A stretch of 64,000 bases of DNA, taken from assembly GCA_963785815.1 (NCBI GenBank), contig CAWAWN010000002.1, positions 1,612,001 to 1,676,000 on the forward strand. Reading direction: 5' to 3'. The notes beneath the pieces are model-generated. The model ran no database searches. It saw nothing but the letters and a program-made list of their open reading frames with translations, and was not told where the DNA came from. Source of the DNA: UBA4742 sp963785815 (lineage in GTDB: Bacteria; Actinomycetota; Acidimicrobiia; Acidimicrobiales; Acidimicrobilacustridaceae). The position numbers and the translations under genes were made by a program. This document shows positions 1 through 8,334 of the stretch, piece after piece (the first letter of the stretch is position 1; the number at the start of each line of letters is the position of its first letter).

Positions 1-1
1 G

Positions 2-82
2 GCCGGCGATGATCTGCCCGACGGCGACCTGATGGCGGCGGGAGCCATCCACGAGGAGGACGGTGAGCGCCATGGATCTTGA
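2..82 (+). CDS. C-terminal end of an upstream gene, cut by window edge
   Basis: An open frame enters from the left edge and stops at the TGA ending at 82, giving about 26 residues rich in Asp, Glu and Gly and ending in ERHGS. It overlaps the start of the next gene by about ten bases, as in a translationally coupled operon. The family cannot be recognised from so little. Because the next protein looks like an anti-sigma or regulatory membrane protein, an ECF sigma factor is one possible identity, but that is inference only. Confidence 0.4.
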   Translation, partial: AGDDLPDGDLMAAGAIHEEDGERHGS

Positions 83-1319
83 TCAGCTCCGTCGCGACCT
101 GCGCGCCGAAGCCGCTACCGGCAACCCGGTCGACCTCGCCGCGGCCCGCCGCGGCGTGGCCGTCCACGTCCGACGCCACCGCATCCGCCGGGCCGCGGTG
201 GTGGTGGTCGCCGCCGTGCTGGTGGTGGCGGTGGGCGCGGCGTTGGTCGGCCACCACGACCAGTCCGCCGACGAGGTGGTGACCAACGGCGGACCGGTGC
301 CCCACCTGGTGCCCGGGTTCATGTCCGACCAGGTGCGCTTCTCCCACGTGGTCGACCTGCCGCTGACCGAGTCGACCGGGTCGGCGGGGCTGCCGGCCGA
401 GCGCCTGTGGGTCTACGCCACCGGCACGCCAGGGGACCGGCTCGGTGGGTCGAGCTTCGGGGTGCTGGCCCTCGAGTACGCCTCCGACCCGTCGCCCTCG
501 GGCTCCACCCTCCAGCGCGGCTTCGTGGGCTACGACCCGGCGCCGGCCGGCCTGCGGGGCGCGGCCTTCCGGGTGGACGCCACCACCGCCTTCGAGGTGC
601 TCAGCGCCCAGCTGTCCGACCAGCAGCTGCGCGGCATCGGCGAGTCGGTGCGGATGAGCGCCGACGGCCCCCTTCCCCGGCTGGACCAGGTGCGGGCCCC
701 CGACGGCTACCAGCAGGTGGTGGCCGGTGCGTCGGGCGGCGCGCTCAGCGCTGCGGGCGAGGCCATCGACACCCGCGCCCGCGGCTACGTGGCGGTCTGG
801 AACGCGGCCGCCGCCGACCAGCAGGGACTGCGCCTGGTGGTCCTGAGCGTGACCGCCTCGCGACCCGCCGACCTGGACGCCCTGCGCTGGAGCCTCCAGG
901 GCGTGACCCGGGTGGACATCGACGGGAGCTCGGCCGTGCTCGGGTGGATGCCCGGCGGCCAGAGCACGTCGAGCACGTCGAGCACGTCCAGCGGCCGCGG
1001 CGGCACAGGCACCCCCGGACCGCGCAGCTGGATCCTGAGCTGGATGCTGCCCGACGACACCACCCGCGTGGCCGTCCAGGCCCTGGGCGGTCTGAGCCCG
1101 GCCGGCTGCACCGGCGACTGCACGCCCCAGGTGCTCGAGCAGATCGCCCGCAGCCTGCGCCCGGTCGACGACGCCCAGTGGCGGGCGTTCACCTCGGCCA
1201 CCACGACCACCACGCTCGACCCGGGATGCACCACCGAAGCGAACGGCGGTCAGTCCTGCACGTTCTCGGCGCACGGCACGGCCGTCGGGGCCACCGCCGA
1301 GACGACCGGCGGTCGCTGA
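72..1319 (+). CDS. Single-pass membrane protein, anti-sigma-like layout
   Basis: A 415-residue protein starting at ATG 72. A GAGGAGGA at 53-60 lies 11 bases upstream; the GTG at 63 is only 2 bases from it, so ATG is preferred. The N-terminal 40 residues are charged and helical (RRDLRAEAA, VRRHRIRR), followed by one hydrophobic segment at about 41-59 and a long extracytoplasmic part rich in Gly, Ser and Thr. A serine/threonine run near residue 310 comes from three tandem copies of a 9-base unit. This topology is common for membrane proteins encoded after ECF sigma factors, but no zinc-binding anti-sigma motif is visible, so the role is unproven. Confidence 0.65.
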   Translation: MDLDQLRRDLRAEAATGNPVDLAAARRGVAVHVRRHRIRRAAVVVVAAVLVVAVGAALVGHHDQSADEVVTNGGPVPHLVPGFMSDQVRFSHVVDLPLTESTGSAGLPAERLWVYATGTPGDRLGGSSFGVLALEYASDPSPSGSTLQRGFVGYDPAPAGLRGAAFRVDATTAFEVLSAQLSDQQLRGIGESVRMSADGPLPRLDQVRAPDGYQQVVAGASGGALSAAGEAIDTRARGYVAVWNAAAADQQGLRLVVLSVTASRPADLDALRWSLQGVTRVDIDGSSAVLGWMPGGQSTSSTSSTSSGRGGTGTPGPRSWILSWMLPDDTTRVAVQALGGLSPAGCTGDCTPQVLEQIARSLRPVDDAQWRAFTSATTTTTLDPGCTTEANGGQSCTFSAHGTAVGATAETTGGR

Positions 1320-1407
1320 ACCCTCCTGCGCCTCACCGCGGGCCGTAACCGGGTCCGGCCGGCGGCGTCGTGGTGCGAGTACGACCCACCGACGCAGGAG
1401 AACCACC

Positions 1408-2161
1408 GTGCCCATCTACATGAACAACCCGGTGGCCGGCGAGGGCCAGAAGCGCAGCTCGCAGGGCCAGGACGCCGTCGGGCGCTTCGGCCCGGCCCTG
1501 TCCGCCCAACCCGGCCTGCTGGGCGCGTTCGGCGTCGGTGGCGGCGAGGTCGTGGGCTTCGCCCAGAGCTCGGTGCTGGAGGCGGACGTGCTGAGCGGTC
1601 ACCGGCTCACCTTCGCGCGCGCTGGAACCCGACGACTTCGTCGCCTGGCAGTCGGCGCGCCGGTCGATGGGTGACGAGTACGTGGAGGCGGGCGGGGTGG
1701 GTGACCAGGAGGGGTTCGAGCTGCGCTGCCGCTCGCTCGCCTTCGCCTCCCTGCTGGGCACGGCCGTCACGTTCGGGGTCTTCGCCGGCGCCGATCTGGT
1801 GGGCGAGCTCGAGCTGGCCCTGGTCACGGCCGCGGGCATGAGCACGGGCATCTTCTCGATGTGGCTCGACCCCTCGGCGCAGGGCCAGGGCCTGGCCACC
1901 GAGGCGGTCATCCTGGTCATGCAGCACGCCTTCGAGGCGCGGGACCTGCACCGGGTGGAGCTGCCGGTGACCCCCGACGCCCCCGTGCGCCGATCCATCG
2001 AGGCCGTGCACTGCCGGGACGAGGGCATCGCCCAGGGGTACGCCCGGGCCGAGGGCGGGTGGGCCGACCACGTCCGCTACGCCCTCACCGCCGAGGAGTG
2101 GGCCACCCACCGCACCGAGCTGCTGGCCGCGGCCAACGAGGGTCACCGGCTCGACCGCTAG
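1408..2161 (+). pseudogene. RimJ/RimL-type GNAT acetyltransferase, frameshifted
   Basis: Two frames make one GNAT protein. The first starts at GTG 1408 after an AGGAG and reads to about 1615, where it reaches GHRLTFAR. Moving one base at the GC run near 1618 gives ALEPDDFVAWQSARRSMGDE, which joins the second frame (1667-2161). That frame contains the acetyl-CoA loop region LDPSAQGQGLATEA and ends WADHVRYALTAEEW, typical of ribosomal-protein-type acetyltransferases. The first 55 residues (FGPALSAQPGLLGAF) look more like an antibiotic-biosynthesis-monooxygenase-type domain than a GNAT start, so a deletion fusion is also possible. The single-base excess could be a sequence error or a real lesion. 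Confidence 0.6.
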
Positions 2162-2197
2162 GCCAGCTCGACGGCTGGGCGAGCCGGGTGACGTCGC

Positions 2198-2725
2198 TCA
2201 GGCGTCGATGGCGCTGATGCCACCGGTGGTCCACCAGCTGGCGGTGAGCTTGAGTCCGGGGGTGTCGCCCCGGGGTTGGATCTCCTCGTAGGTGCGCTTG
2301 TAGCCGGTGCGCGAGATCTTCCACTCCTGACCGACCGACCCGTCCCCTGACCCGCCCACCTTGCGGTACTCGTCGGTGTAGAAGGCGGCGCCGCGCAGGG
2401 TGAGGTCCCAGTCGACCATGACCACCACGTCGTCCATGGCCCACGTGCCGGTGGCCGTGTCGGGCCCGGTCAGGTCGATCTCGGGTTGGTGGATGCGATG
2501 GCTGGAGTGGAAGGTGTCGGCGCCCATGGAGCGCACCAGGAACTCGATGATGGCCTCGGGCCCCTCGTAGGTGTACTTGCCACCGCTGTACGCGGCCACG
2601 GCGTCGTCGGTGAAGCAGGTGGCCATCTCGACCCACTCCTTCTGGTCGAGGCACCGCATGTAGCGGTACTTGACGCGCTTGATGGCTTCCAGCTCGACCA
2701 GGTCGGAGGTGTCCACGGCGGGCAT
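2198..2725 (-). CDS. SnoaL-like / NTF2-fold protein
   Basis: A 175-residue protein. It opens with the pattern of the SnoaL-like (NTF2 cone fold) family: LEAIKRVKYRYMRCLDQKEW, then CFTDDAVAAYSGG, and later THR-type strands with SSHRIHQPEIDL and GTWAMDDVVV. Family members include isomerases, hydratases and many uncharacterised proteins, so the substrate is unknown. The ATG at 2725 lies 26 bases from the divergent uppP start, so the two genes probably share a promoter region. A second family member is encoded at 14452-14913. Confidence 0.75.
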   Translation of the reverse strand: MPAVDTSDLVELEAIKRVKYRYMRCLDQKEWVEMATCFTDDAVAAYSGGKYTYEGPEAIIEFLVRSMGADTFHSSHRIHQPEIDLTGPDTATGTWAMDDVVVMVDWDLTLRGAAFYTDEYRKVGGSGDGSVGQEWKISRTGYKRTYEEIQPRGDTPGLKLTASWWTTGGISAIDA

Positions 2726-2751
2726 GGTAGGCGAGCTAGCGTCACCACCTC

Positions 2752-3642
2752 ATGGTCGTCGCCAGCACCGCACCCCTGAGCTACCTCCAGGCCATCGTGA
2801 TGGGAGCGCTCCAGGGCGTCACCGAGCTGTTCCCCATCTCCAGCCTCGGCCACTCCGTGTTGCTGCCCGGGCTGATCCCCGGGTGGAGCGGTCTGGCCAA
2901 GGCCCAGACCGACCCCAACTCGTTCTTCCTCACCTTCGTGGTCGGGCTGCACGTGGCCACGGCCCTGGCCCTGCTGGTCGTGTTCCGCCAGGACTGGGTG
3001 CGGGTGATCAGCGGGTTCTTCCGGTCGCTGCGTGATCGGCGCATCGACGACGACGATGCCCGCATGGCCTGGCTGCTGGTGGTGGGCACCGTGCCGGTCG
3101 GGATCGTGGGCCTGTTGTTCGAGAAGGACCTGCGCGACGTGTTCGCCAAGCCGGAGCTGGCCGCCATCTTCCTGACGATCAACGGCCTGGTCCTGCTCGG
3201 TGGCGAGTACCTCCGGCGCCGCCAGGACCAACACGCCGCCGGAGGCCGCGCCCCGCGCCGGGCGCTGGCCAGCCTGGCCCCGGTCGACGGCGCCATCGTG
3301 GGCGGAAGCCAGATCCTGGCCCTGTTCGCCGGCATCAGCCGCTCGGGCATCACCATGGTGGCCGGCCTGCTGCGGGGCCTCAGCCACGAGGACGCGGTGC
3401 GCTTCTCGTTCATGCTGGCCACGCCGGTCATCCTGGCTGCGGGCCTCTACAAGCTCCCCGACGTGGCCAAGGGCAGCTACGCCGACATCCGCGGCCAGAT
3501 GCTGGTGGGCGCCATCGCCGCCTTCTTCGCCGCCTTCGCCTCGGCCAAGTTCCTGGTCCGGTGGTTCCAGACCCGCACGCTCACCCCGTTCGCCATCTAC
3601 TGTCTGGCCTTTGGAGCCTTCTGCGTCGCCTACTACGCCTGA
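2752..3642 (+). CDS. uppP: Undecaprenyl-diphosphatase UppP (BacA), copy 1
   Basis: A 296-residue polytopic membrane protein of the UppP/BacA family, which removes a phosphate from undecaprenyl diphosphate so that the lipid carrier can re-enter peptidoglycan and glycan synthesis; overexpression gives bacitracin resistance. Visible signatures are the glutamate-rich motif QGVTELFPISSLGHSVL near residue 20 and the GISRSGITM motif near residue 195. The C-terminus RTLTPFAIYCLAFGAFC is standard for the family. No clear Shine-Dalgarno precedes the ATG. A paralogue of exactly the same length lies at 41555-42445. Confidence 0.95.
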   Translation: MVVASTAPLSYLQAIVMGALQGVTELFPISSLGHSVLLPGLIPGWSGLAKAQTDPNSFFLTFVVGLHVATALALLVVFRQDWVRVISGFFRSLRDRRIDDDDARMAWLLVVGTVPVGIVGLLFEKDLRDVFAKPELAAIFLTINGLVLLGGEYLRRRQDQHAAGGRAPRRALASLAPVDGAIVGGSQILALFAGISRSGITMVAGLLRGLSHEDAVRFSFMLATPVILAAGLYKLPDVAKGSYADIRGQMLVGAIAAFFAAFASAKFLVRWFQTRTLTPFAIYCLAFGAFCVAYYA

Positions 3643-3682
3643 GCCCGCCGGCTGGCCGGCGCTCGACGACACCCGACCGGCG

Positions 3683-4459
3683 ATGGCCGCGGCGGTGGCC
3701 TCCTACCGGGACCACGGCCACGCCGTGATCCGCGGGCTGGCCTCGCCCGCCGAGGTGTCCGCCTACCGCCCGGCCATCGAGGCCGCGGTGCGCAGCCACA
3801 ACCGCGAGTCCCGACCGTTGGCCGAGCGCGAGACCTACGGCCAGGCCTTCCTGCAGACCACCAACCTCTGGCAGGTCGATCCGGTGGTGGCGCGGTTCGT
3901 GCTGGCGCCCCGGTTCGGTCGGATGGCGGCCGAGCTGATGGGGGTCGAGGCGGTGCGCCTGTACCACGACCAGGCGTTGTTCAAGGAGCCGGGCGGCGGG
4001 CGCACCCCTTGGCACCAGGACCAGTTCTACTGGCCCTTCGAGTCGGCCCACACCACCACCATGTGGATGCCGCTGGCCGACGTGGGTGCCGAGGTGGGGT
4101 CGATGGCGTTCGTGGCCGGCAGCCACCGGCTGGGCCATGTGTCGGGTGAGTCGATCAGCGACGAGTCCGACCGGGAGGTGGCCGTGCTCATCGCCGAGCA
4201 GGGCCTGGAGGTGGCGACCCATGGCCCCCTGCGGGCCGGCGACGCCACCTTCCACTCGGGTTGGACGTTGCACTCGGCCGGGCCCAACCCCACCGCGGAC
4301 ATGCGCCCGGTGATGACGGTGATCTACGTGGCCGACCCCATGGTGGTGGCCGCCCCCCGCAACCCCTACCAGGAGTTCGACCGACGCGTCTGGTTGGACT
4401 CGACCCCCGCCGGCTCGTTGGTGGACAGCCCCCTCAACCCGGTGATCTGGTCGCGCTGA
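3683..4459 (+). CDS. Phytanoyl-CoA dioxygenase (PhyH) family protein
   Basis: A 258-residue Fe(II)/2-oxoglutarate oxygenase of the PhyH family. The iron-binding HxD pair is in TPWHQDQFYWPFE, the distal His is in FHSGWTLHSAGPN, and the 2-oxoglutarate-binding Arg follows in MRPVMTVIY. The N-terminus SYRDHGHAVIRGL is the usual family start, which supports ATG 3683; a TTG at 3611 is an alternative but would overlap uppP. The substrate cannot be predicted. The gene is convergent with the tetR gene, with a hairpin between them. Confidence 0.85.
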   Translation: MAAAVASYRDHGHAVIRGLASPAEVSAYRPAIEAAVRSHNRESRPLAERETYGQAFLQTTNLWQVDPVVARFVLAPRFGRMAAELMGVEAVRLYHDQALFKEPGGGRTPWHQDQFYWPFESAHTTTMWMPLADVGAEVGSMAFVAGSHRLGHVSGESISDESDREVAVLIAEQGLEVATHGPLRAGDATFHSGWTLHSAGPNPTADMRPVMTVIYVADPMVVAAPRNPYQEFDRRVWLDSTPAGSLVDSPLNPVIWSR

Positions 4460-4470
4460 CCCTCCTCGAG

Positions 4471-4511
4471 CGGCGGCAACGAGTTGGCTCTGGGACAACT
4501 GGCTGCCGCCG
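4471..4511. terminator. Hairpin between convergent genes
   Basis: CGGCGGCA (4471-4478) pairs with TGCCGCCG (4504-4511), and an inner AGTTG pairs with CAACT around a 9-base loop. The structure lies 11 bases after the PhyH stop and 22 bases before the tetR stop, so it could end both transcripts. There is no T-tract, as is common in high-GC actinobacteria. Confidence 0.55.
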
Positions 4512-4533
4512 GTTGGACCCGGTCGGGGGCCGG

Positions 4534-5163
4534 TCAGCCGATGAGCGGGGGCTCGTTCGCCAACGCGCCGAAGGCGGCCAGGCAGATGGTGGTGTAGGTG
4601 TCGACCAGCTCGCGTCGGGGGACGCCGCGCGCCACCCAGCAGTCGATGACGCCCTCCATGCCGGCCAGCAGGATGACCGTGGCCGTGTCCGCCACCCGCG
4701 GGCTCAGCCCGAAGGCGTCGGCGGCGCGGCGGCTGTAGAAGTCGCTGATCACCGCGCGCAGCTGGCGGCGGCGCTCGCCCAGGTCACCGGCCAGCCGGGG
4801 TGTGTTCAACAGGGCCAGGATGATCGGACCGCGCTCGGCCAGCACGTCGAACCAGGCGGCCAGCGACGCCCGCACCGAGGCGTCGAAGGTGACCGTCGAC
4901 TCCATGGCCGACCGCACCCGTTGGGCCACCTCCACCATCTCGCGCTCGGCCACCGCCACCAGCAGCTCATCGGCGTTGTCGAAGTAGCGGTAGCAGAGGG
5001 CCTTGGACACCCCGGCGCGCGCCGCGATGCCGTCCATGGTGAGCGCCTCGGTGTGCCCGTCGGCCAACAGGTCGGCGGCCGAGTCGAGCAGCTGGGTGCG
5101 CCGCCGAGCTGCGGGCAGGCGGCGCGGCCCCTGCTCGATCGCCTGGGGACCCGTCGCAGCCAT
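4534..5163 (-). CDS. TetR family transcriptional regulator
   Basis: A 209-residue regulator. The N-terminal helix-turn-helix is clear (LTMDGIAARAGVSKALCYRYF, residues about 40-60), and the C-terminal ligand domain is variable as usual. ATG 5163 is chosen because the family start fits; longer in-frame starts would run across the operator. The gene is divergent from an MFS exporter, with a 15-bp palindrome between them. It is therefore probably a local repressor of that transporter and of itself; the inducer is unknown. Confidence 0.88.
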   Translation of the reverse strand: MAATGPQAIEQGPRRLPAARRRTQLLDSAADLLADGHTEALTMDGIAARAGVSKALCYRYFDNADELLVAVAEREMVEVAQRVRSAMESTVTFDASVRASLAAWFDVLAERGPIILALLNTPRLAGDLGERRRQLRAVISDFYSRRAADAFGLSPRVADTATVILLAGMEGVIDCWVARGVPRRELVDTYTTICLAAFGALANEPPLIG

Positions 5164-5227
5164 CACGGCCGACCCTACCGGCGCCGCGGAAATCCATCGT
5201 GGGATGTGCGCCCGATCCGCTATATTG

Positions 5228-5242
5228 GTTAGCAACGCTAAC
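5228..5242. promoter_or_regulatory. Candidate TetR operator (15-bp palindrome)
   Basis: GTTAGC-AAC-GCTAAC is a perfect inverted repeat with 6-bp arms, located in the divergent tetR/MFS region directly after a TATATT hexamer (5221-5226). Size and position fit a TetR-family operator that would block both promoters. Binding is inferred. Confidence 0.6.
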
Positions 5243-5308
5243 TACCTGACGACACGACCTGCGATCGCGACCCACGAACCGGACGGACATGACCGAGCAC
5301 CCCGAGCC

Positions 5309-6625
5309 ATGAAGCGCGTCGGGCGGGCCACCCGCCAGACCTTCGCCTCGTTGAAGGTGCGCAACTTCCGGCTCTTCTTCGGCGGCCAGCTGATCTCGCA
5401 GGTCGGCAACTGGCTCACCCTCATCGCCCAGACGCTGCTGGTGTTCGAGCTGACCCACAGCGGGGTGGCGCTCGGCCTGCTGGCTGCCGCCCAGTTCGGC
5501 CCGGTGCTGGTCCTGGGACCGTGGGCCGGTCTGGTGGCCGACCGATCCGACAAGCGCCGGCTGCTGCTCATCGTGCAGGTCATCGCCATGGCCCAGTCGT
5601 TCGCGCTGGCCGCCCTGGCCTTCGCCGGCCACCCCTCCGTGCTGGCCATCTACGCCATCGCCTCCGTAGGAGGTGTCACGGTGGCGTTCGACAACCCGGC
5701 CCGGCGGGCCTTCGTGGTCGAGATGGTGCCCGAGTCGGGCATCACCAACGCCGTGAGCCTCAACAGTGCGCTGATGACGTGCGCCCGCATGGTCGGCCCG
5801 GCCCTGGCCGGCGTGCTGGTGACCACCGTGGGGTTCGGTTGGTGCTTCGCCACCGACGGACTGTCCTACATCGCGGTGATCGTGGGGCTGTGGCTCATCC
5901 GCACCCGCGAGCTGCGGCCCTCGCCGGTGGCTGCCCGGGCCAAGGGGCAGGTCCGCGAGGGCCTGCGCTACGCCCGCAGCGTGCCCGAGCTGTGGGTGCC
6001 GCTGGCCATGATGGCCGTGATCGGCACCCTGTCCTACAACTTCCAGGTCGTGTTCCCGCTCTTCGCCCGCTACAGCCTGGGCGGTCGGGCCACCCTGTTC
6101 ACCATCCTGTACTCGGTCACGGCCCTGGGCTCGCTGTGCGGCGCCCTGGCGGCGGCCCGGCGCACGACCATCTCGGTGCGCCTGGTGGCGTTGGCCGCGG
6201 TCGCCTTCGGCTCGATGATGGCCGTGCTGACCATCGTGCCGACGGTCGGGGTGGCCCTGCCCGTGTGCCTGCTGGTGGGCATGGCCAGCATGACGTTCAT
6301 GACCGCTTCCACCGCCATCGTCCAGATCGAGTCGGCCCCGGCCATGCGCGGTCGGGTGCTGGCCCTGCAGGCCATGGTGTTCTTGGGCAGCACGCCCATC
6401 GGCGGGCCGATCGTGGGCTGGATCTGCCAGGTCTTCGGGCCCCGCTACGGGCTGGCCGTGGGCGCCCTGGCCGCGCTGGGCGCCGGAGCGTGGGGCCTGA
6501 CCACCGTGCGCCGGGCCCGAGCCCGCCTCGACGTCGCCGCGGTGGACGCCGCCCAGGCCCGCGAGGCGGTGGCCGAGGCCGAAGCCGGCCTGGCCGAGGG
6601 CCTCACGCCCATCGTCCCCGCCTGA
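5309..6625 (+). CDS. MFS transporter, enterobactin-exporter (EntS)-like
   Basis: A 438-residue major facilitator protein with about 12 membrane segments. The N-terminus LKVRNFRLFFGGQLISQVGNWL and the loop LVADRSDKRRLLL are typical of the EntS/MFS_3 exporter group, which pumps siderophores or drugs out of the cell. ATG 5309 gives the usual short cytoplasmic tail. The divergent TetR regulator and its palindromic operator suggest induction by a transported toxic compound. The C-terminus is Ala-rich and cytoplasmic. Confidence 0.85.
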   Translation: MKRVGRATRQTFASLKVRNFRLFFGGQLISQVGNWLTLIAQTLLVFELTHSGVALGLLAAAQFGPVLVLGPWAGLVADRSDKRRLLLIVQVIAMAQSFALAALAFAGHPSVLAIYAIASVGGVTVAFDNPARRAFVVEMVPESGITNAVSLNSALMTCARMVGPALAGVLVTTVGFGWCFATDGLSYIAVIVGLWLIRTRELRPSPVAARAKGQVREGLRYARSVPELWVPLAMMAVIGTLSYNFQVVFPLFARYSLGGRATLFTILYSVTALGSLCGALAAARRTTISVRLVALAAVAFGSMMAVLTIVPTVGVALPVCLLVGMASMTFMTASTAIVQIESAPAMRGRVLALQAMVFLGSTPIGGPIVGWICQVFGPRYGLAVGALAALGAGAWGLTTVRRARARLDVAAVDAAQAREAVAEAEAGLAEGLTPIVPA

Positions 6626-6644
6626 GCAACGGCGCGCGGCGCGG

Positions 6645-6908
6645 TCAGCCGCGGGCCTTGCGGGCGCTGCCGTAGGAGGCCAGGTCGACCAGGAAGGCCA
6701 GGATGACCAGGAACCAACCGAAGCCCTGCACGCCCTTGGGCACGGCGTAGCAGACGGCCCAGGCCAGGGTGGTCCACGGCAGGAACACGAAGCCGAGGGC
6801 CGCGATCCAGAAGCTGTGGAAGGCGTGGGCCATGCGGTCGGTGAACAGCCACAGCACGAAGATGGCCAGGCGGGGCGACAGCCAGGCGAGCAGTGCGAGG
6901 AAGCACAT
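6645..6908 (-). CDS. Small membrane protein, YIP/DUF-type unknown
   Basis: An 87-residue hydrophobic protein with about three membrane segments (MCFLALLAWL, FWIAALGFVFLPWTTLAWAV, FGWFLVILAFLVDLASY) and a basic tail. This resembles small actinobacterial membrane proteins of unknown function. ATG 6908 is chosen because the open frame above it is not protein-like. It is convergent with the MFS gene and divergent from the NlpC/P60 gene. Confidence 0.7.
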   Translation of the reverse strand: MCFLALLAWLSPRLAIFVLWLFTDRMAHAFHSFWIAALGFVFLPWTTLAWAVCYAVPKGVQGFGWFLVILAFLVDLASYGSARKARG

Positions 6909-7096
6909 GGCGGCGTTCTCCCAGACCGGAGGCGGGGCAACAGGTGCTGGCGAGCGTAGCCGGGAGCTGGCACAGTGTTCGACGGCCACGGCGGCAAGAT
7001 CTTTGGGGCACTTTGAGCCAATCACGACCAACGGGGCACCCGCCAGCGCGTCGAGGCCGTAAAGGCGGGCCTCGGATCGCGTCGATATCGGTACCC

Positions 7097-8278
7097 ATGC
7101 GAGGACGCGTGGTGCGGCTGAGCGCGGTCATCGCGCTGGTCGCCATGGTGTTGGCCGGCTGGGCGCCGTCGTCGGGCGCGGACCCGATCGTCGACGCCGA
7201 GGCCCAGGCCACGGCCATCGCCACCAAGCTCGGCCAGCTCAACAGCCAGCTGACCATCCTCAGCGGCCAGGTGGCTGACGCCCAGCACGCCGTCGACCTG
7301 GCCTCGGCGGCCACCACCCGCGGACGGGCCGAGCTGGCTGCGGCTCGCCATCAGCTGGCGGTGCGTCGGGCGGCTCTGTCCGCCTTCGCGGTCGACGCGT
7401 ACATGAGCGGTGGCTCCACGCCGCTGGGCGTGTTGGCCGACTTCGACGGCGAGCGCAGCCAGGCCACCGTGCGCGACGGGTTCGTGCACACCGTGGCCGG
7501 CCACCGCCAGACCCTGATCGACGCGGCGATGGCCGCCGCCCGGGTGGTGGCGGCCAAGGCGGCCCAGCTGGCCGCCACCGAAGCGGCGGCCCGGGCCTCG
7601 GCGACCCAACTGGCCGCGGTGCAGGCCGCCACCACCAAGGCCGCGCAGCAGGAGAGCGACCTCCAGAACCAGGCCAACGCCCACCTGGCCTCGCTCATCA
7701 ACGCCGAGGAGACGACCGGCGAGGGCGAGGACGACGCGCTCGACCCGGCCACGGCCAAGCAGACGCTGTCGGCGGCCCTGCTCACCAACCTGCCCCCGGC
7801 GCCGAACCCGGCCGCCGCGCTGGCCGTCGACGCCGCCCTCAGCGTGGTTGGCGACCCGTACGTCTGGGGCGGCTCCGGCCCGGTCACCTTCGACTGCTCG
7901 GGCCTGGTCATGTGGTCCTACGCCCACGCCAAGGTGGCGCTCACCCACTGGACCGGCGACATGATCGGCCAGGCCCAGCCCATCGCCATGAAGGACCTCC
8001 AGCCGGGTGACGTGATCTTCATGTGGCCGCCCGGGGCCGGTACCGCCGGCCCGCCCGAGCACGTGGTCATGTACATCGGCAACAACCTGATCGTGCAGGC
8101 CCCCCATGTGGGCAGCTACGTGGAGGTCAGCTCGATCTACTGGTGGCCGTCGGCCGGTCGGGCCGCGTACCGGTTCCCGATCACGCCGTCCCAGGCCGCC
8201 TACGCCGCCAGCCAGCCGCTCCCGGCCCTGCCTGTGCCGCTGCCGCCGTCGACCACCACGACGACCAACCCGGGCTGA
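7097..8278 (+). CDS. Secreted NlpC/P60 peptidoglycan endopeptidase
   Basis: A 393-residue protein with a signal peptide (VVRLSAVIALVAMVLAGWAP, cleavage probably near SGA-DP), a long Ala/Gln-rich coiled coil at about 30-230, and a C-terminal NlpC/P60 domain. The catalytic Cys is in FDCSGLVMWSY, the His in PPEHVVMYIG, and the third polar residue (His) in QAPHVGSYVEV. RipA-like enzymes with this layout cut peptide stems of peptidoglycan during cell separation. The protein ends in a Pro/Thr-rich tail. Confidence 0.88.
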   Translation: MRGRVVRLSAVIALVAMVLAGWAPSSGADPIVDAEAQATAIATKLGQLNSQLTILSGQVADAQHAVDLASAATTRGRAELAAARHQLAVRRAALSAFAVDAYMSGGSTPLGVLADFDGERSQATVRDGFVHTVAGHRQTLIDAAMAAARVVAAKAAQLAATEAAARASATQLAAVQAATTKAAQQESDLQNQANAHLASLINAEETTGEGEDDALDPATAKQTLSAALLTNLPPAPNPAAALAVDAALSVVGDPYVWGGSGPVTFDCSGLVMWSYAHAKVALTHWTGDMIGQAQPIAMKDLQPGDVIFMWPPGAGTAGPPEHVVMYIGNNLIVQAPHVGSYVEVSSIYWWPSAGRAAYRFPITPSQAAYAASQPLPALPVPLPPSTTTTTNPG

Positions 8279-8334
8279 CCAGACCTGGCAGCATGGACGG
8301 GACCTGAACATCGGGTGAACGTCCGGGGGGACAG

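Noticed and set aside
4967..7021. Minus-strand frame of 684 codons across the MFS gene
   Set aside because: His/Gln/Gly-rich shadow of a clear transporter gene.
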